From positions 62,001 to 126,000 of the forward strand of contig CM031563.1 in assembly GCA_018466975.1 (NCBI GenBank): a stretch of DNA of 64,000 bases, read 5' to 3'. The notes under the pieces are model-generated. The model had not been told where the DNA came from and searched no databases. It saw nothing but the letters and a program-made list of their open reading frames with translations. Below, one piece after another: positions 26,756 to 38,896 of this stretch (the first letter of the stretch is position 1; every line of letters starts with the position of its first letter). The position numbers and the translations under genes were made by a program. Source of the DNA: Sparassis latifolia (taxonomy: Eukaryota; Basidiomycota; Agaricomycetes; Polyporales; Sparassidaceae).

Positions 26756-28591
26756 CTACTTTCCAACAATACCTTCTGCTTGCAATCGCGCCAGCTCATA
26801 TTCCTCTAACCCCAATTCTTGTAAGAACACCTCCCGATTGTGCTGACCCAAGTGGGGACCAGCCCAGCGCGTCTTCGGCTGGCAGCCCTCCAAAATTGGG
26901 GCAACCTTTGGAACCTTCACATTCCACCCGCTCTCCTGATCGCCCACCCAAACATCTTCCACCACACCTCTAGCCTTCGTGTGCGGACTCTCCACAATTT
27001 CCTTCACGCTCAGAACGCGTCCCGCAGGTACACCGACAGCGTGTAGTGCCTCCTCGACCTCTTCAGCGGTGCGTGATCGTGTCCAAGCACTGATGGCCTC
27101 TTCTATTTCCGCCTGGCGGGCTACCCGATGGTGGTTGTGCGCGAACTCGGGGCCGGTCAAGTCGAGACGATCGATGACGGTCATCAAACGGCTGTACATC
27201 GTGTCTGCATTGGCGCCGATGACCACGTAGGAGGGAACCTCCGGTGAGATCAGCGATTGCTTGCAAGGGTATGCACCGGTGGGCACGATGCCGGTCACGG
27301 AGGAGCCTGATGGACCACGTATCTTGAAATGAGCGGTCAATGCAAATCTACGGGGTAACAATGTAATAGAGCTCGGTTACCTTGCCTTTGCGGTCATATT
27401 CGGGTATGATTCCCTCCATCATGTTGATCATACTGTCCTTTAAAGTCAGTATACGGCAGGGCAACATCCAGTTAGGTAGTTGTACCTCTCAAATATGCTG
27501 ACATCTACCGTTTGCCCTCCAGGTTCACCCTTGTCAAGCTTTGCCCGTCTCGACAAGAGTGCCAAAACCTACGCAACCAACAAGGACGTCTTAGAGTTCT
27601 CATCCCACTTGCATTTCTTGTTCCACTCACCGTACCGAACGCTGCATGCAGCCCAGCGACCGAGTCACCCAGGCTGATATTTGGTCGTACAGGAGGTCCC
27701 GATAGTGCGCCTGTCTGGGGATCGGGCATTCCATTGATGTACCGGAACCCAGATTCTGCTTCGCACACCGACGCATATCCTGGGCGGGACGACCAAGGAC
27801 CAGTTTGCCCGTATCCACTGACACGAGTGAAGATGAGAGACGGGTTGTGTGGATGCAAGTCGGCAGGACCAAGGTTCCACTTCTCCAGAGCTGAGGGAGG
27901 GGCAATCAGGATATCTAGTACTGCATATGCTCGTGCAGGAGAAGACCGGGACTTACTCCCAGGTTTAAAGTTCTCCACTACGACATCGCTCTTGATGGCG
28001 AGCCTTTTGACGAGCCTGGTAAGGATGCAGTCGTAGGATTACTACCTTAGGAATAGCTAGATGCGAGAAAGTCCTCACTCTCTGCCTTCTTCCTTGCGCA
28101 AGTCGATTGTCACGCTCTTCTTGTTGCGCCCGATGCTGCGCCACCACGGACTCACGCCGTCGACGTCAAGTTCTCTCCACACACGGAGGGGATCCCCAAC
28201 GTGCGGCGGTTCGACTTTGATGACTTCGGCACCGAAGTGACTGAAGGTTCCACCATTCATACTCAGCTCTACTGTGCAGCAGCATGATGTTGATCGCCTC
28301 ACCCCAATAGCTGTCCGCAGAATGGCCCTGCGATCAGTTGTCCGAGTTCAAGGACGCGGATCCCTGACAGTGGGAGGCCCTGCGGAGTAATGGGCGCCCC
28401 GGTAGATGATCTGGTGTTATAATGCAAGTCATCATGTAGAATTCAGCGTGTGCATTCCCAGGTGGGGAGGGTGGGAAGATTATCACTCACCGACGCTTTG
28501 TGAAACATTGACATGCAAAATAGTCGGAACGCAAAGTCGACCTTTGGATGCCTGCAATCCGCCGAGTTAACAAACAACGACAGAAGGTCAT
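26756..28591 (-). CDS. Class III (CaiB/BaiF, SUGCT-like) CoA-transferase, mitochondrial
   Basis: Moves CoA between carboxylic acids. The first exon (28491-28591) encodes a basic, Ser/Arg-rich leader without acidic residues up to residue 19 (MTFCRCLLTRRIAGIQRS), a plausible mitochondrial presequence. It splices in frame to exon 28303-28410, GAPITPQGLPLSGIRVLELG-QLIAGPFCGQLLG, and then to HFGAEVIKVEPPHVGDPLR, SIGRNKKSVTIDLRKEEG, VVVENFKPG, LIFTRVSGYGQTGPW and NISLGDSVAGLHAAFG, where the Asp is the family's catalytic residue. The C-terminal half has GVPAGRVLSVKEIVESPHTK and WAGPHLGQHNREVFLQELG. The start was chosen because it is the only ATG found giving an in-frame splice into the conserved GIRVLELGQ segment. 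The substrate is unknown; the human relative acts on glutarate. Confidence 0.87.
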
Positions 28592-29044
28592 GGTCTGGAC
28601 GCCCCGACATCAGTGAAATGACATGGTCAAGGTGTGGTGTTTAGTACGTCTCGCACTGACCATGGGGAAGGAGGATTCGTACCTTCGAGTCCCCGTCGCA
28701 ATATTGCTACCCGTCGAGGAGAGAAGTATCCGCCGTCTCGACATGACTTGAGCACTCGTGACGCTCGACGGGCCTGTGTGCAAGGGCGTCGGCGATTCGG
28801 ACGGTCATATTCAATGCAGGTGATCGCGATCATGAGCATGATGACCCCACCACTAGCAGCGCACAGGCCTGGTAACAGCGACGTTAACTGCAACAGAGTC
28901 CGAGAAGAATCAATCGTTCAAAGACCGTAAAGTACACCTTGTTGTACAGTTACTTGACAAGAGCTACACCGAGCTACAGCATACAATCCATGAGAGTTCT
29001 ACAACGGTGTCAGTACAGTATCACCACTTTGTCCTTATAGCCCC
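28592..29044. other. Intergenic, no supported gene
   Basis: Promoter side of the CoA-transferase and 3' flank of the lactonase gene. Open frames here lack recognisable content. Confidence 0.5.
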
Positions 29045-30220
29045 TCACGCCCACAAGAAACCAGTAGGTGCCTCCAGGAAAATGGAAGCGATTGCCTTCA
29101 GACCCTTTCCTCCATCAACGCGCTCAAAAACCTTCACACCTCCACCGTGCACACCGCCAGCGACAAGAAACTTGTCGTAGGGACCGCCAAAGACCATTCC
29201 GCGTAGGTGCTTCAGACCTGATCTGACCTCCGTAACCAGCTCGAGCTTCTCCCGATCCGCGACGGAGTAAACGGAGATAGAGTCGCCCTCCGGAGACGGG
29301 TCGTTTCTATTGGAAACGTACAGGTAGGGTGTAGGGAACGTCGCGTTTGGTGTCGGGAGCAGGATCTCTGCGGCAAGCATGTTTAAGACAGTGGTCGGCG
29401 GTGGATTGCGCATGGTCGGAAGGGTCGCAATGAGGATAGGGTCCGCTGGAAGCTGGGGAAATCGGTGGGCAGTGACTTCGTTCGTCAACTCTAATACGGT
29501 ATATAGTACATCGTCTGACGGAACGGTCAACGAGAAGTAAAGGCAGACCAGATGACGATAAATTGCTCACTATAAACGGCGACATGCCTCGGACCGCCAC
29601 CTGCCTTGTAGTGGACTGCTCCAACAGGCTCCCAAGTGCCTTTGGAGCTTCTCGCAAATCTGTGGACAACGTCGGCGCCCAGGTCAGGAACCAGGAGTTC
29701 CTCGCGCTTGGGGTGTAGGACAACCTGGTGGATATGTGAACATTCTTGGCGCTCCTTGTTGGGGCCTGTTCCATGGAAGGACAGGACCGATATCTGCGAT
29801 CCCTGCAGATAAGGCGGCTCTGCCGACAGAGGGACGGTAGCAAATGTGCCGGATGTGTACTTAAAAATCGGACATGAATGTCACCATATATTCTGCATCT
29901 AATGTGAATTGTATGCGTACATTTCCGACGAGAAGCTGATTTCTAACAGCGAGCAGGGAGCAAGGATCAACTCCACCGCTGGGAGCTTCTCCGAGTAACG
30001 TCCCTCGGCCCTCCTTGTCAAGTTCTACCGAGACGACTTTCCCATCTTGTTGTTCAAGACCCGCATACACGATAGATGTATCTATTGGGTTGAAGGTGAG
30101 CCAGGACGGATGATACCCGGCGTCCACCGACGAGGTGAGTGTGAGAGACGGAGTATCAGGTTCGAAATTCAAGGTGTAGATATCGTTGGTGTATGACCCG
30201 ACCAAAATTCGATAGGCCAT
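29045..30220 (-). CDS. Seven-bladed beta-propeller lactonase (6-phosphogluconolactonase/CMLE-type)
   Basis: Cytosolic lactonase family (Pgl/YbhE, carboxymuconate cyclase-like). Starts at ATG 30220 with MAYRILVGSYTNDIYTLNF, then SVDAGYHPSWLTFNPIDTS and LGEAPSGGVDPCSLLAV. After an intron come YTSGTFATVPLSAEPPYLQG, CSHIHQVVLHPKREELLVPD-LGADVVHRF and GAVHYKAGGGPRHVAVYS. The last exon has DDVLYTVLELTNEVTAHRF, PYLYVSNRN, GLKHLRGMVFGGPYDKFLVA-GG and ends PTGFLWA. The HxxxxHP and DLGAD motifs and repeated blades fit the family. Two or three introns. Whether it acts on phosphogluconolactone or an aromatic-pathway lactone cannot be decided. Confidence 0.85.
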
Positions 30221-30605
30221 GGCGGTATGGCGGATCGCAGTGAAGGATACTTGTAAACATGCTGTCTGGACATAAATATGGACGGCTGAGATATGTGCGG
30301 AACACGGAACGATTTTTGCAGTCGCTCACGTTGTCATGTCCGACAAATGGCCTATCGGCCCTCGATGATGAGGACTCGGAAAGCCGTATCTAGACGGCGT
30401 CGAATGCTGCAATGCGGCAACACAGCCATCGCACTGGTCGGTGACAGGTGTGGACTGTAGAGCAGAGAAACGGTCAAGCGCAGTGGACAGGCGCTGCGGT
30501 GATGGTGATTGAAGCTCGTCCGCGGGACCGACAGAATATACAAGTCACCTCGGCTCCTACGCCCACCGCATTCCATTATCGACCCTTCATTGCCCTCAGC
30601 TCAGG

Positions 30606-32097
30606 ATGATCGTAATAAAGGATCCCCTCCCTTACATCGGCGAGGCTGAGCTGGCCGCAGAGGCACCGCCGGCGTACGAGGATGGGGACTTCGACCAGTG
30701 GGCAGCAGCGACTTCAGAGGCATATGCTCATCTGCAGGAGACAAAGGCCGGTCCACCCACCGCACGTCCTTTCGGTCGAATCCTGCGGACCTTTGCTTCG
30801 ACTCCACGCACTTCGCCCGTCTCCACTCCATCATCTCCCTCTCCCTCGACTCCAATATCGCCTACTCTTTCCTCCACTCTATCGTCGTTGCAGAGCAAGA
30901 AACCAGGGGCCCGTTCTTCCACCTGGTTCGCCCGTACATTCGGGTCCAGTTCTCGCACAGCGAAAGAAGTTAAGGAGTCTGTTACGGGTCTTTTGCGGGA
31001 GATTGTCAAACAGCCCGAGACGACGGCGTCTGTCCTCATTATCGACAGCTGCGCCGAAGCATGTCGTACGCATAACCTCTCGCTACCTTCCATACTCCAA
31101 GAGCCCTCTCTCGAGGGCCGCAGTACCATATATTGGGCAGTCATAAAGCACCCATTACAGCCTCCCAGCCCCCACGAGCGTGACCTTATCTCAACCCTTC
31201 TCGATCTCGCTGCGCCTTTGACTGAGGCCACCATCTCGGAGATCCGCCTCGCGTGCCTGCAGAATTCCAACCAACCGCTGTTTCAATGGCTGAGGCAGAT
31301 GCCAGTCTTCTCTCCACTGAATGGCAAAGACGAGATCTTGTTAGGTAGCTCCACTCCTCGAGACGAGATTGCGGTCGAAAACGTCCCTGGAGACGAGGGT
31401 GCATTCATTGTACGGTTCCGCGTCATGCTGTTTCAGAAGCGGATGAGAGTGTCGAAACAAGTGAAGTTAGAGTTCATAGCTAGAGGTGCGTGTTATTCGC
31501 GTGCTCGGTTTCATCTTCATTTGCTGAAGACTGCGGCAGGCAGGATGTGGTCATTGAAATTCCTCATTGTGACTGACGGCGACAAACGTCTGAGTCACAG
31601 ACGCGAGAGGCCAGGTACATGGGCCGTCACATTAGCTCTCGTAGAACACAGTCCCCCCACGTGGATTGACTCTCGTCTCATAATCGAGGAGGCGCCCTCG
31701 ACTTCACCTGAATCAGCCTCCACTTCACAGTCCTTGGTGGATGTTGTGCGTCCCTTCTCGCCATCGAAGGGAGGCGAGGCGAGAGCGAACTCCAAACCCA
31801 CAATTTCACTGCGATTAAAGTCAGGCTCCTCACAGTTGGCCCCAGCAGGGCCGAACTATCCTAATGACATGATTGTGGCATCTCTTGGGGAGAGCCTCAT
31901 GGCGAACAGCCTCCAATACGAGTAAGTGTTATTCTCCCTGATTTTCGATCGTCCGTCAGTGTTGTTGCATATCACTATGTCACTAATTCTGTTCTTTTGT
32001 CGTCAGTGGCAGCTCGTACATTGGCAGCGACGAATCCCTACAGGCCAGACTCGAGGCGCGGCTGGGCAAGCCAGATGCGCAGTGCATTATTTGTTAG
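30606..32097 (+). CDS. Conserved-looking protein of unknown function ending in a CaaX-like motif
   Basis: No family recognised. Three exons, 30606-31485, 31540-31921 and 32007-32097, sum to 450 residues in frame. The N-terminus contains EAPPAYED (PPxY-like). A Ser/Thr/Pro-rich segment of about 60 residues follows, then a folded-looking region: KEVKESVTGLLREIVKQP, SVLIIDSCAEACRTHNLSLP, GRSTIYWAVIKHP (ankyrin-like spacing), LISTLLDLAAPLTEATISEI and LACLQNSNQPLFQWLRQM. A beta-rich C-terminal half follows (GAFIVRFRVMLFQKRMRVS, GTWAVTLALVEHSPPTWIDS). The last exon ends GKPDAQCIIC-stop, a Cys-aliphatic-aliphatic-X arrangement compatible with prenylation. The middle intron is 54 bases, a multiple of three without a stop, so retention would keep the frame. 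Confidence 0.75.
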
Positions 32098-32590
32098 AAG
32101 GCTTCCTTCGTTTCTTAACTTTGCTTTCATGTGTGCCGTCGCTATTTCCGATCTGAATTTCTATTTATGCTATCTGTGTTTCACGATGGACTTTGCTGTA
32201 CTGGAGGATCCAAATTGTCTTGTACCACCACCATTCCGTGCGATGTCCTGTAATGACCAACAATTATATGTATTTCATCCGTCCGAAAACATGCAAAACG
32301 ACGCTATAGCTACAAAGTACATGTAGGTACACATTACCACCGCATCACGACGAGCCCTTCTAGTGCGCTCCTTGCAAAGTTCGGCGTGCTGGTAAAAGGA
32401 CGCCGAAGAAGGTTCGCACTAGTAGCGACTGTGAGATACGGGGGTGGTATACGAGCGGGCGGGCGACCCACCCGCAGGGGTGTACTCGCGATGCATGATG
32501 CGAGACTCGGAGCTGCGATGGATGACTGTCGGCCTAGGCACGGGCTCGGCTGAGACGCCGTGGACCCGTGCGAGAGGAGAAGGGGTCGTG

Positions 32591-34409
32591 CTATACGACT
32601 ACAGCACGAGGCGGCAGCGCAGCAGCAGAGCACGAGGGCGCGCAGGGCGCAGGGAGCCGCGGCGACTTGAGCGGGAGCGCGGCGTGGCTGCGGTACAACT
32701 ATGAGATGGTACGGTCGAAACGCCGGAGTACTCACTCGAGGAAGACATCAAGCTCCATCTCGCCGTTCAGCTTGTCGCCGACGGCGGACGGACCAGGTGA
32801 TAATATGACGCTGTGGGATCTGGTTGCGCTTTCGGGCGGAGTCGCGGGGCTCGGCTTCTCGCGTCTCGCTTGCAAACTGAACTGTACGATGATTAAACGG
32901 TTGCAAGTGACGAAGCTGGAACACCCACGTATTCAAAAGATAAAACAAACAAAACGGGTGGACATCACCTTGGCGGGAAAGCGTCTTGAATGTATGGCAA
33001 GCGCACATGATCCTGGACAAACAGACCGGATATGAGCACGAAACCAAGGTGAAGAGTATAAGCACGAACGTTGCAATGACTACATAGGGAATGTGTCCGT
33101 TGGTGTATCATCAGACGCATAAGTGCATATCACTCACATGCGGCGTAGTCAATTGTCTAACATGTCAACAAGAATAAGTCATTAGATTATCCATATGTCC
33201 AGACAAGCGCACCCGTCTAAGATTCGCACTCGGGTCAAGTGCAATGAGATGAAATACCTAAGGCGAGAGATGCTTCAGTTAGTTCACAGACATCAAGTGA
33301 GCATGGCGGACAAACCGTAGCAACCGTCCGAATCATACACACGAGAACAAAATCGAAGGCTGCCTCCCTGATAAGCTGATCGAACAGAGCTGACCAATCT
33401 CTCCTCAGATTTGTGTTGCTGCGAGAGTCCTGCCACTCGGATGGATACGCGTGACGGCGATGAGCGCGAAGCAAGAAGCAGATCGCCAGGCCGAGGAAGA
33501 TTGCCGATACAAAGGCAACTGATAGCGAATCATGAGGTCAAGAAGATTGCGAAGGTGAGGGACGGCATACGGGACAGCATACGTACGGTAAACCCAGTAG
33601 AAATGTCGAAATACGTCTGAATGCCATCTTTGTCCGACCTGCGATATACCTGGAAGACCAGGATGTTAGACCCATGCGACCGCTGCAAAGAGAAAGTGTA
33701 CTCCATACCAATTATCATGCATATGCATAGTCCTATCTGAAGGGCAGTGACACAGTACGTTACTACGTTGCACTTGCTCAGAGAAATGCTGAATCATCAA
33801 GGTAATTACGAGTGAATGTGGCGACGAGAGTTGGGTCGCAGATTTTTACATACATGCGAATTGCAAATATTTGGTATGCAAATGCCAGAGAAATGCAGTA
33901 GGTAATCTTTTGGGCAAGGGTTCGAAGTCTAGCTGATCATACACAGATTTAGGTGAAGGAACACACCTGGCATATATAAAGGAGAGCCTGATACAAAGAA
34001 AATGAGGAACTGTATATCGTAGGCAGAGACGGAAGAAGCTACCTCGTAGTTATGAAACTTCAGTGCACAAACGTAGGCGACCTTGCACACCACCGACACA
34101 AACGAGATGTACCGACAGCCAGCGTAGACAAAGAAGATATGACGGGCATGCACACGCTTCCCTCGCCAGAAGGAAATGTCAAAGGGTAAACATTGTATGA
34201 GATCCCAACTATAACAGAGTGGTTAGTTCCATTCGAGGCAGACGTGGCGTGGAGGAAAACTGACGTGCACAAGCCACTGAAAAGCTGCACGATTACTGAG
34301 AGAACACCTGGAAAAGACTTTAGTCACTCAGTGTCATAAGAGACGTGAAGCAAGGCTCACAATATTGCTTGTCAATGGCACCGTCAGATGTCTCTGTCCA
34401 GAAACTCAT
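32591..34409 (-). CDS. Predicted polytopic membrane protein of unknown function with Pro/Ala-rich tail
   Basis: Family not recognised. It starts at ATG 34409 (MSFWTETSDGAIDKQY), splicing to CVLSVIVQLFSGLCT and then WDLIQCLPFDISFWRGKRVH and IFFVYAGCRYISFVSVVCK. Later exons include VAYVCALKFHNYE, FLIFFVSGSPLYMPG and IGLCICMIIGMEYTFSLQRS, giving several hydrophobic segments split by many short introns. The penultimate exon reads LQARREKPSPATPPESATRS and SVILSPGPSAVGDKLNGEME-LDVFL, a soluble tail. The last exon continues DHAALPLKSPRLPAPCAPSC to a stop at 32591. The layout (N-terminal helices, soluble tail) resembles the gene at 10667-13430, but no sequence similarity is obvious. The 490 bases between this gene and the upstream convergent gene show nothing else. 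Confidence 0.55.
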
Positions 34410-34925
34410 GGTTAAACAATACGAGGCTGTAGCCCTATTCTGAAATAAAGGGAATCTGCGCAGCGCTGGACCCAGGAGGGAGAAAGTAGGGGAGCGTGGA
34501 AGTGCGGGAACGGCTACTTAAGTACAGCCTGAAAACGCGATTGGCCGATTGCCAAAACGGTAGATCAGATCAACCGAATCTCGTCACGTCAATATCTAAT
34601 CTGCAGATTTACCTCCGCGCTTTCCGTGAACCGTTCGGGGCCAAGGCTTGTTAGTCTCAGGCTCCAGCCACCTACATGTGCAGTAGAAGCCTCACCACGT
34701 CGCTGTTGTGCTCTTCTCCGTGTCTGCAACCATGGATCACAACACCGAGGATCACCTCAACCCCACCTCACACCCCACGCGACACAATCTACACGTTACT
34801 TTTATGTACTATTTCCCTCTCGAGATACACACGCCATACCTCGACCCCACCTGGACGTTCTCCTAGTAGTCATACAGTAGACACCCATGTATCGACCGGA
34901 GAACACCGCGTCTATAAGTGCTGAA

Positions 34926-34927
<2 letters not shown>

Positions 34928-34956
<29 letters not shown>
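34928..34956. repeat. (ATC)n microsatellite
   Basis: About nine consecutive CAT/ATC triplets in the 690-base gap between the membrane-protein start and the P450 stop. Nothing else is seen in that gap (34410-35096). Confidence 0.9.
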
Positions 34957-35096
34957 ACCATGGATCACATTTTTGCCGCCATTTTCACCGAGTAGACAAG
35001 CAGATATATCGTGGTTCCAAACTCTCACAGGATTTAAATAACTGGGTCAACGGAGCATGAAGAAAATCATACATGTACCGCAAACCAACAGCTATT

Positions 35097-37333
35097 CTAA
35101 TCTCGAGCAGCCAACGACACTCTCAACGGCATCTGCACACCCTTCTCAACCTCTCCCTCCAAGGTAGGAACCATTAGTAAAGAATTCTCCCTCCGGAGGC
35201 GCTTGATATCATCCGTGAGTGCAAACCCAAAGTTTGATATGAGCTCAATCAGGAATGCTTGCAATTCGTATAGCCTGTGTCGCGGTTGAATCTCGATCAA
35301 TCACCAAGAATATGGTATTCGACTCACGCGAATCGCCATCCAATGCAACCTCGGATGCCGCCACCAAATGTTAGACTGTTCGCAACACATCAGCATATTT
35401 GCCACCACAGTTTTATGAAATACGCACATGTTGCTAACCACGCCGACAGATGGGCCGCGCTTGCCATAAACTTCTAACCATCGCTCGGGATTGAAAACAT
35501 GTGCGTCTTTGCCCCATACATCGGTGTCGCTTTACAAGGTTTATGCCGTCAATTATCATGATGAGACGCACCAACACTCACCGATTGTAAGCCGCTATGG
35601 ACAAGACGACTCTCATCCCTTTCGGGATAGGCACCTTGTCTATCACCTTTCCAGACAACGTCGTGATCGGTTTGGACAAAGGAATGACATCGTCCTTCGC
35701 CGATTGCCTATAATTGTGAGGAACCACAGGATGGAAACGCAGTACTTCTCGCAACACAGCTTGCAGGTACGGCATCGCTTCCATGTCTGGTACGGTGAAG
35801 TCGCTGTCTCCACGCTCGTGTACTACGCGCTCCTTTGCTCTGATTTCTTCGCGGAGACGCGTTTGCATGTCATGGTGTCTCGCGAGCTCGAGGAACGCGA
35901 AAGACAAAGTGTTTGAGGTAGTTTCTTGGCCAGCTAGCATGATCGTCCTATGATCCCCTCTGTTAACTAACGCGCGAAAGAGCACACAAGCTGATATACC
36001 TCATCTGCGAAACCATCTCTTCGTGATCGAGCCTTGCCTTCTCGTTCTCCGATGCATTTGCCTTGACTGCACGGTAGGAACTTCAGACACGTTCATCCAG
36101 AGCCATCCAACGACAGACGTACCTAGGATACTCATTACGTCCCGGCTTCCTTTACCTAAGTTGAGAGCTTCTGTTTTCATCTCTAGCAACTCGTTCGCAA
36201 CTTTATGGGCAATCGCTCGGTTGTGCCGCGCCTTGTCAAGCCCCCGCCCTGGAAGGTAGTTGTATATGGCTTCCTGTACAGGCATCGGAATGTAGTGCCC
36301 GAGGTTCGAAAGGAAAAGGTGCGCCTTCGTAGGGGACGAGAATATAGTTGCACTGTTACTCCTTTTGAGGCGCCTTCCACAACAGCTTTTCGAAGCAGAA
36401 CTTACGCCAGATTCTTGTATGCCAGCCCCAGCTCATTATTGCCGTCATTCAGGAGTCCAAATTTGTAGTCGAACGCGGCTGAACGCACAATGCTTCAAAC
36501 AGATAGGAACAGAGATCGACGACATACTAACCTTCGCCAATGGAATCGAGAGTGGCGGGAGTGATTTGGGCAGACACATTGAGTGTACAGGCCTGCTCAG
36601 GCAGACTCAGCAGAAGGTCCTTCCACTTCAAGGATATCTATTACAATGCGTTAGAGCGTTTGTAAATCACTAAAGTAGTTCTTCACGCACTTGCTCGGCA
36701 TAGTGGCTGAAGATTGGCAAAAGGGCCTTGGACTCAGGCGTACCGAATGCAGGGAGCATCACCTTCCGCTGACGCCGATGCCTTTCGCCTATTAATCGTA
36801 ATTGAAATCAATAAGAGTAGCGGCCAATGAAGGATGCTATTACTATCTTACCGTCAGCCCAAGTCAAACCGTGGTCGGATGTGAGGTATGACAGAGTTCG
36901 ACGTTCAGGCTGCTTCGGAAAGTTGTAACCTGACGTGTGATAGATGTATTGCAGAGCTTTAGGGTCTGATATCCACAGGTAGTCCTCCTGTGAATTGTGC
37001 ATGAGCTGGAATCAAAATAGCTTCAGCGCGGCGATACCAATACGAAACTTACTCCTAGAGGTGCCTTGATGCGGGCGATGCCTCCGAACCGGCTCTGCCA
37101 GTCGAAGTCTATGGCCCCTGCTTGCGTCTGAAATAGTTCGGGGAAATTGCCTGCAAAATAGTGAATTTAACGTTGGGATGACCCACAAGCCGGTGTGTTC
37201 ACGACTCACCTAGCAGGAATGACTGCGACTCTGGCCCCGGAATATCTGCGATGGACACACGAGTGTAGATGCGGTACAGACGATACAAGAGAGCAACTGC
37301 TCCCAACAAGACGATACTGGAAAGATACCCCAT
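35097..37333 (-). CDS. Cytochrome P450 monooxygenase
   Basis: ER-anchored heme monooxygenase. From ATG 37333 the start is a membrane anchor (MGYLSSIVLLGAVALLYRLY) followed by the Pro hinge ADIPGPESQSFLLGN. Successive exons give FPELFQTQAGAIDFDWQSRF-GG, DPKALQYIYHTSGYNFPKQP, RRQRKVMLPAFGTPESK, the I-helix MLAGQETTSNTLSFAFLELA, the K-helix LREVLRFHP (ExxR), VPIPKGMRVVLSIAAYNRDT and the heme-binding loop LTFGGGIRGCIGWRFA, whose Cys ligates iron. The C-terminal exon is QAFLIELISNFGFAL to SLAARD. About ten introns. All catalytic landmarks are intact. The CYP family and substrate are unassigned. There is no P450 reductase or biosynthetic core gene nearby. Confidence 0.9.
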
Positions 37334-38896
37334 GGTTGGACGGTCGAAGTGAACGACCCTCCTAAGGTACGAGAAGCCACACTTTTATGCTAGGTGGCAG
37401 TCATACCGGCAATATAATGCCAAGGTGTCTCATGACAAGGTCGAGATAGAAGTACTGCTGGAATCTGATCCATGGCTGGGGGCTCTGTGCCGGAAGACTT
37501 CTCGTGAGTACGCGCATAGGCGAACCAATAGTTGGAACCTACGTTATTGATGCCCGTGTGAATAGAAGATGGCAGCTTGATAGGCTCGGCTGTCACGCAC
37601 AGTGGGGTAGACCGTGGCGTAACGATTGCCAGACAGTCGAAGGAGTAGTCATCGGGCCTTTAATGAGCGAACCCATGGTCCCAAGTCATCGTGACAGCTT
37701 CACGAAGAGACTCGCGGGTTCCAGTAGAAGCTCGGACTAATTTCGTCATCCCTGTGTTTAGTGAGGCACCGTGTCATGACACCACTGTCAATGGGGCATC
37801 GAGACAGACTCAGCTATGTAGGAGCCTACAAGGTCATCTGGAAGGGTAATTCGTCGGTTGATAATTCTGTGGATCTCAGTACGCGAATGAGCAACGTTGG
37901 CACAACTGTGTATGCACCTGACATCCACCTGTGGTCAAGCTGCTACAGTAGCGCAGAGATTAATATGTCTTGCACGCTGCATTCGAAACCAAACAGTCTG
38001 TCACGCGGAATTAGCTACAACATTCTGTACTCAGTACATCTCCTGGTCCAAAATTCGCGTGAAGGCTCGAGCATGGTTCCACTTCAACGTCACTACGAAC
38101 CTCGTAGATATCGATGAGGCCACAGTGTGAGGGCAGTTTTCGGCTGGAACAACATTGGGACACTGCATTGCGGAGCGCCGGCTCCTAGGATCGATATCGT
38201 CCATCATAGATGGGTACAAAAGACTGCGTGGACCGCTCTGCATAGGTCCGCCTGAGCGTTAGTACTAGTCAGTACTACGTGTGCGGTGGAATTCACGAGC
38301 CCCCCTTGCAGCTGGTTGAGCGCTGCCTTTTCGAAGACCACCACTGATAAGGAGACACACCAAACGTCAGAGCATCACATATATGTCTAAGAGCTCGAGA
38401 CCAAGACTTTGGAACTCGAAGTGTACATAAAACGCGAACCCTAATAGAGATCATGAGCTATGTGACTCCCACAAAAAACCGAAAGGGAGTGAAACAACAA
38501 TTGACGAAGCAACACGTCCGAATGCACATTGTGACACAGCGACAAGGCGAAGTGAGAAAAAACAATCCGGGTACATTACATAGCAATAAGCGTACGCTAC
38601 CCGTTTTGGTGGGCAGCGAGGGTGGAAGACGTGGAGATCGTGGTGCATTTGTGCGTAGGGACGATGCTGCGAATGTCGATGACTAGTAGATGGTAGCGTA
38701 TGACGAACATGAACACGGGTGAACATGTTCCAGGAGCATGTGTAGGGTGTGAGCGTGGCATCTTGTACGGAATGGGTGGTGCGAGAACGGTGTCAACTTG
38801 AATGCAGTGGAGAGAGACGACGTGCAGGTGGGAAGAGAGGTGCTGGAGCTCGGAGAGCAGAAGATATGCAACAAATAAAGATAACAGTAGCAATTA
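37334..38896. other. Intergenic, no supported gene
   Basis: 1.56 kb between the P450 promoter side and the CDH1 stop. Open frames on both strands are short, overlapping and without recognisable motifs. It may include the CDH1 3' UTR. Confidence 0.5.

Noticed and set aside
32568..33035. 155-residue plus-strand frame
   Set aside because: Lies opposite the tail exons of the membrane-protein gene, which splice coherently on the minus strand.
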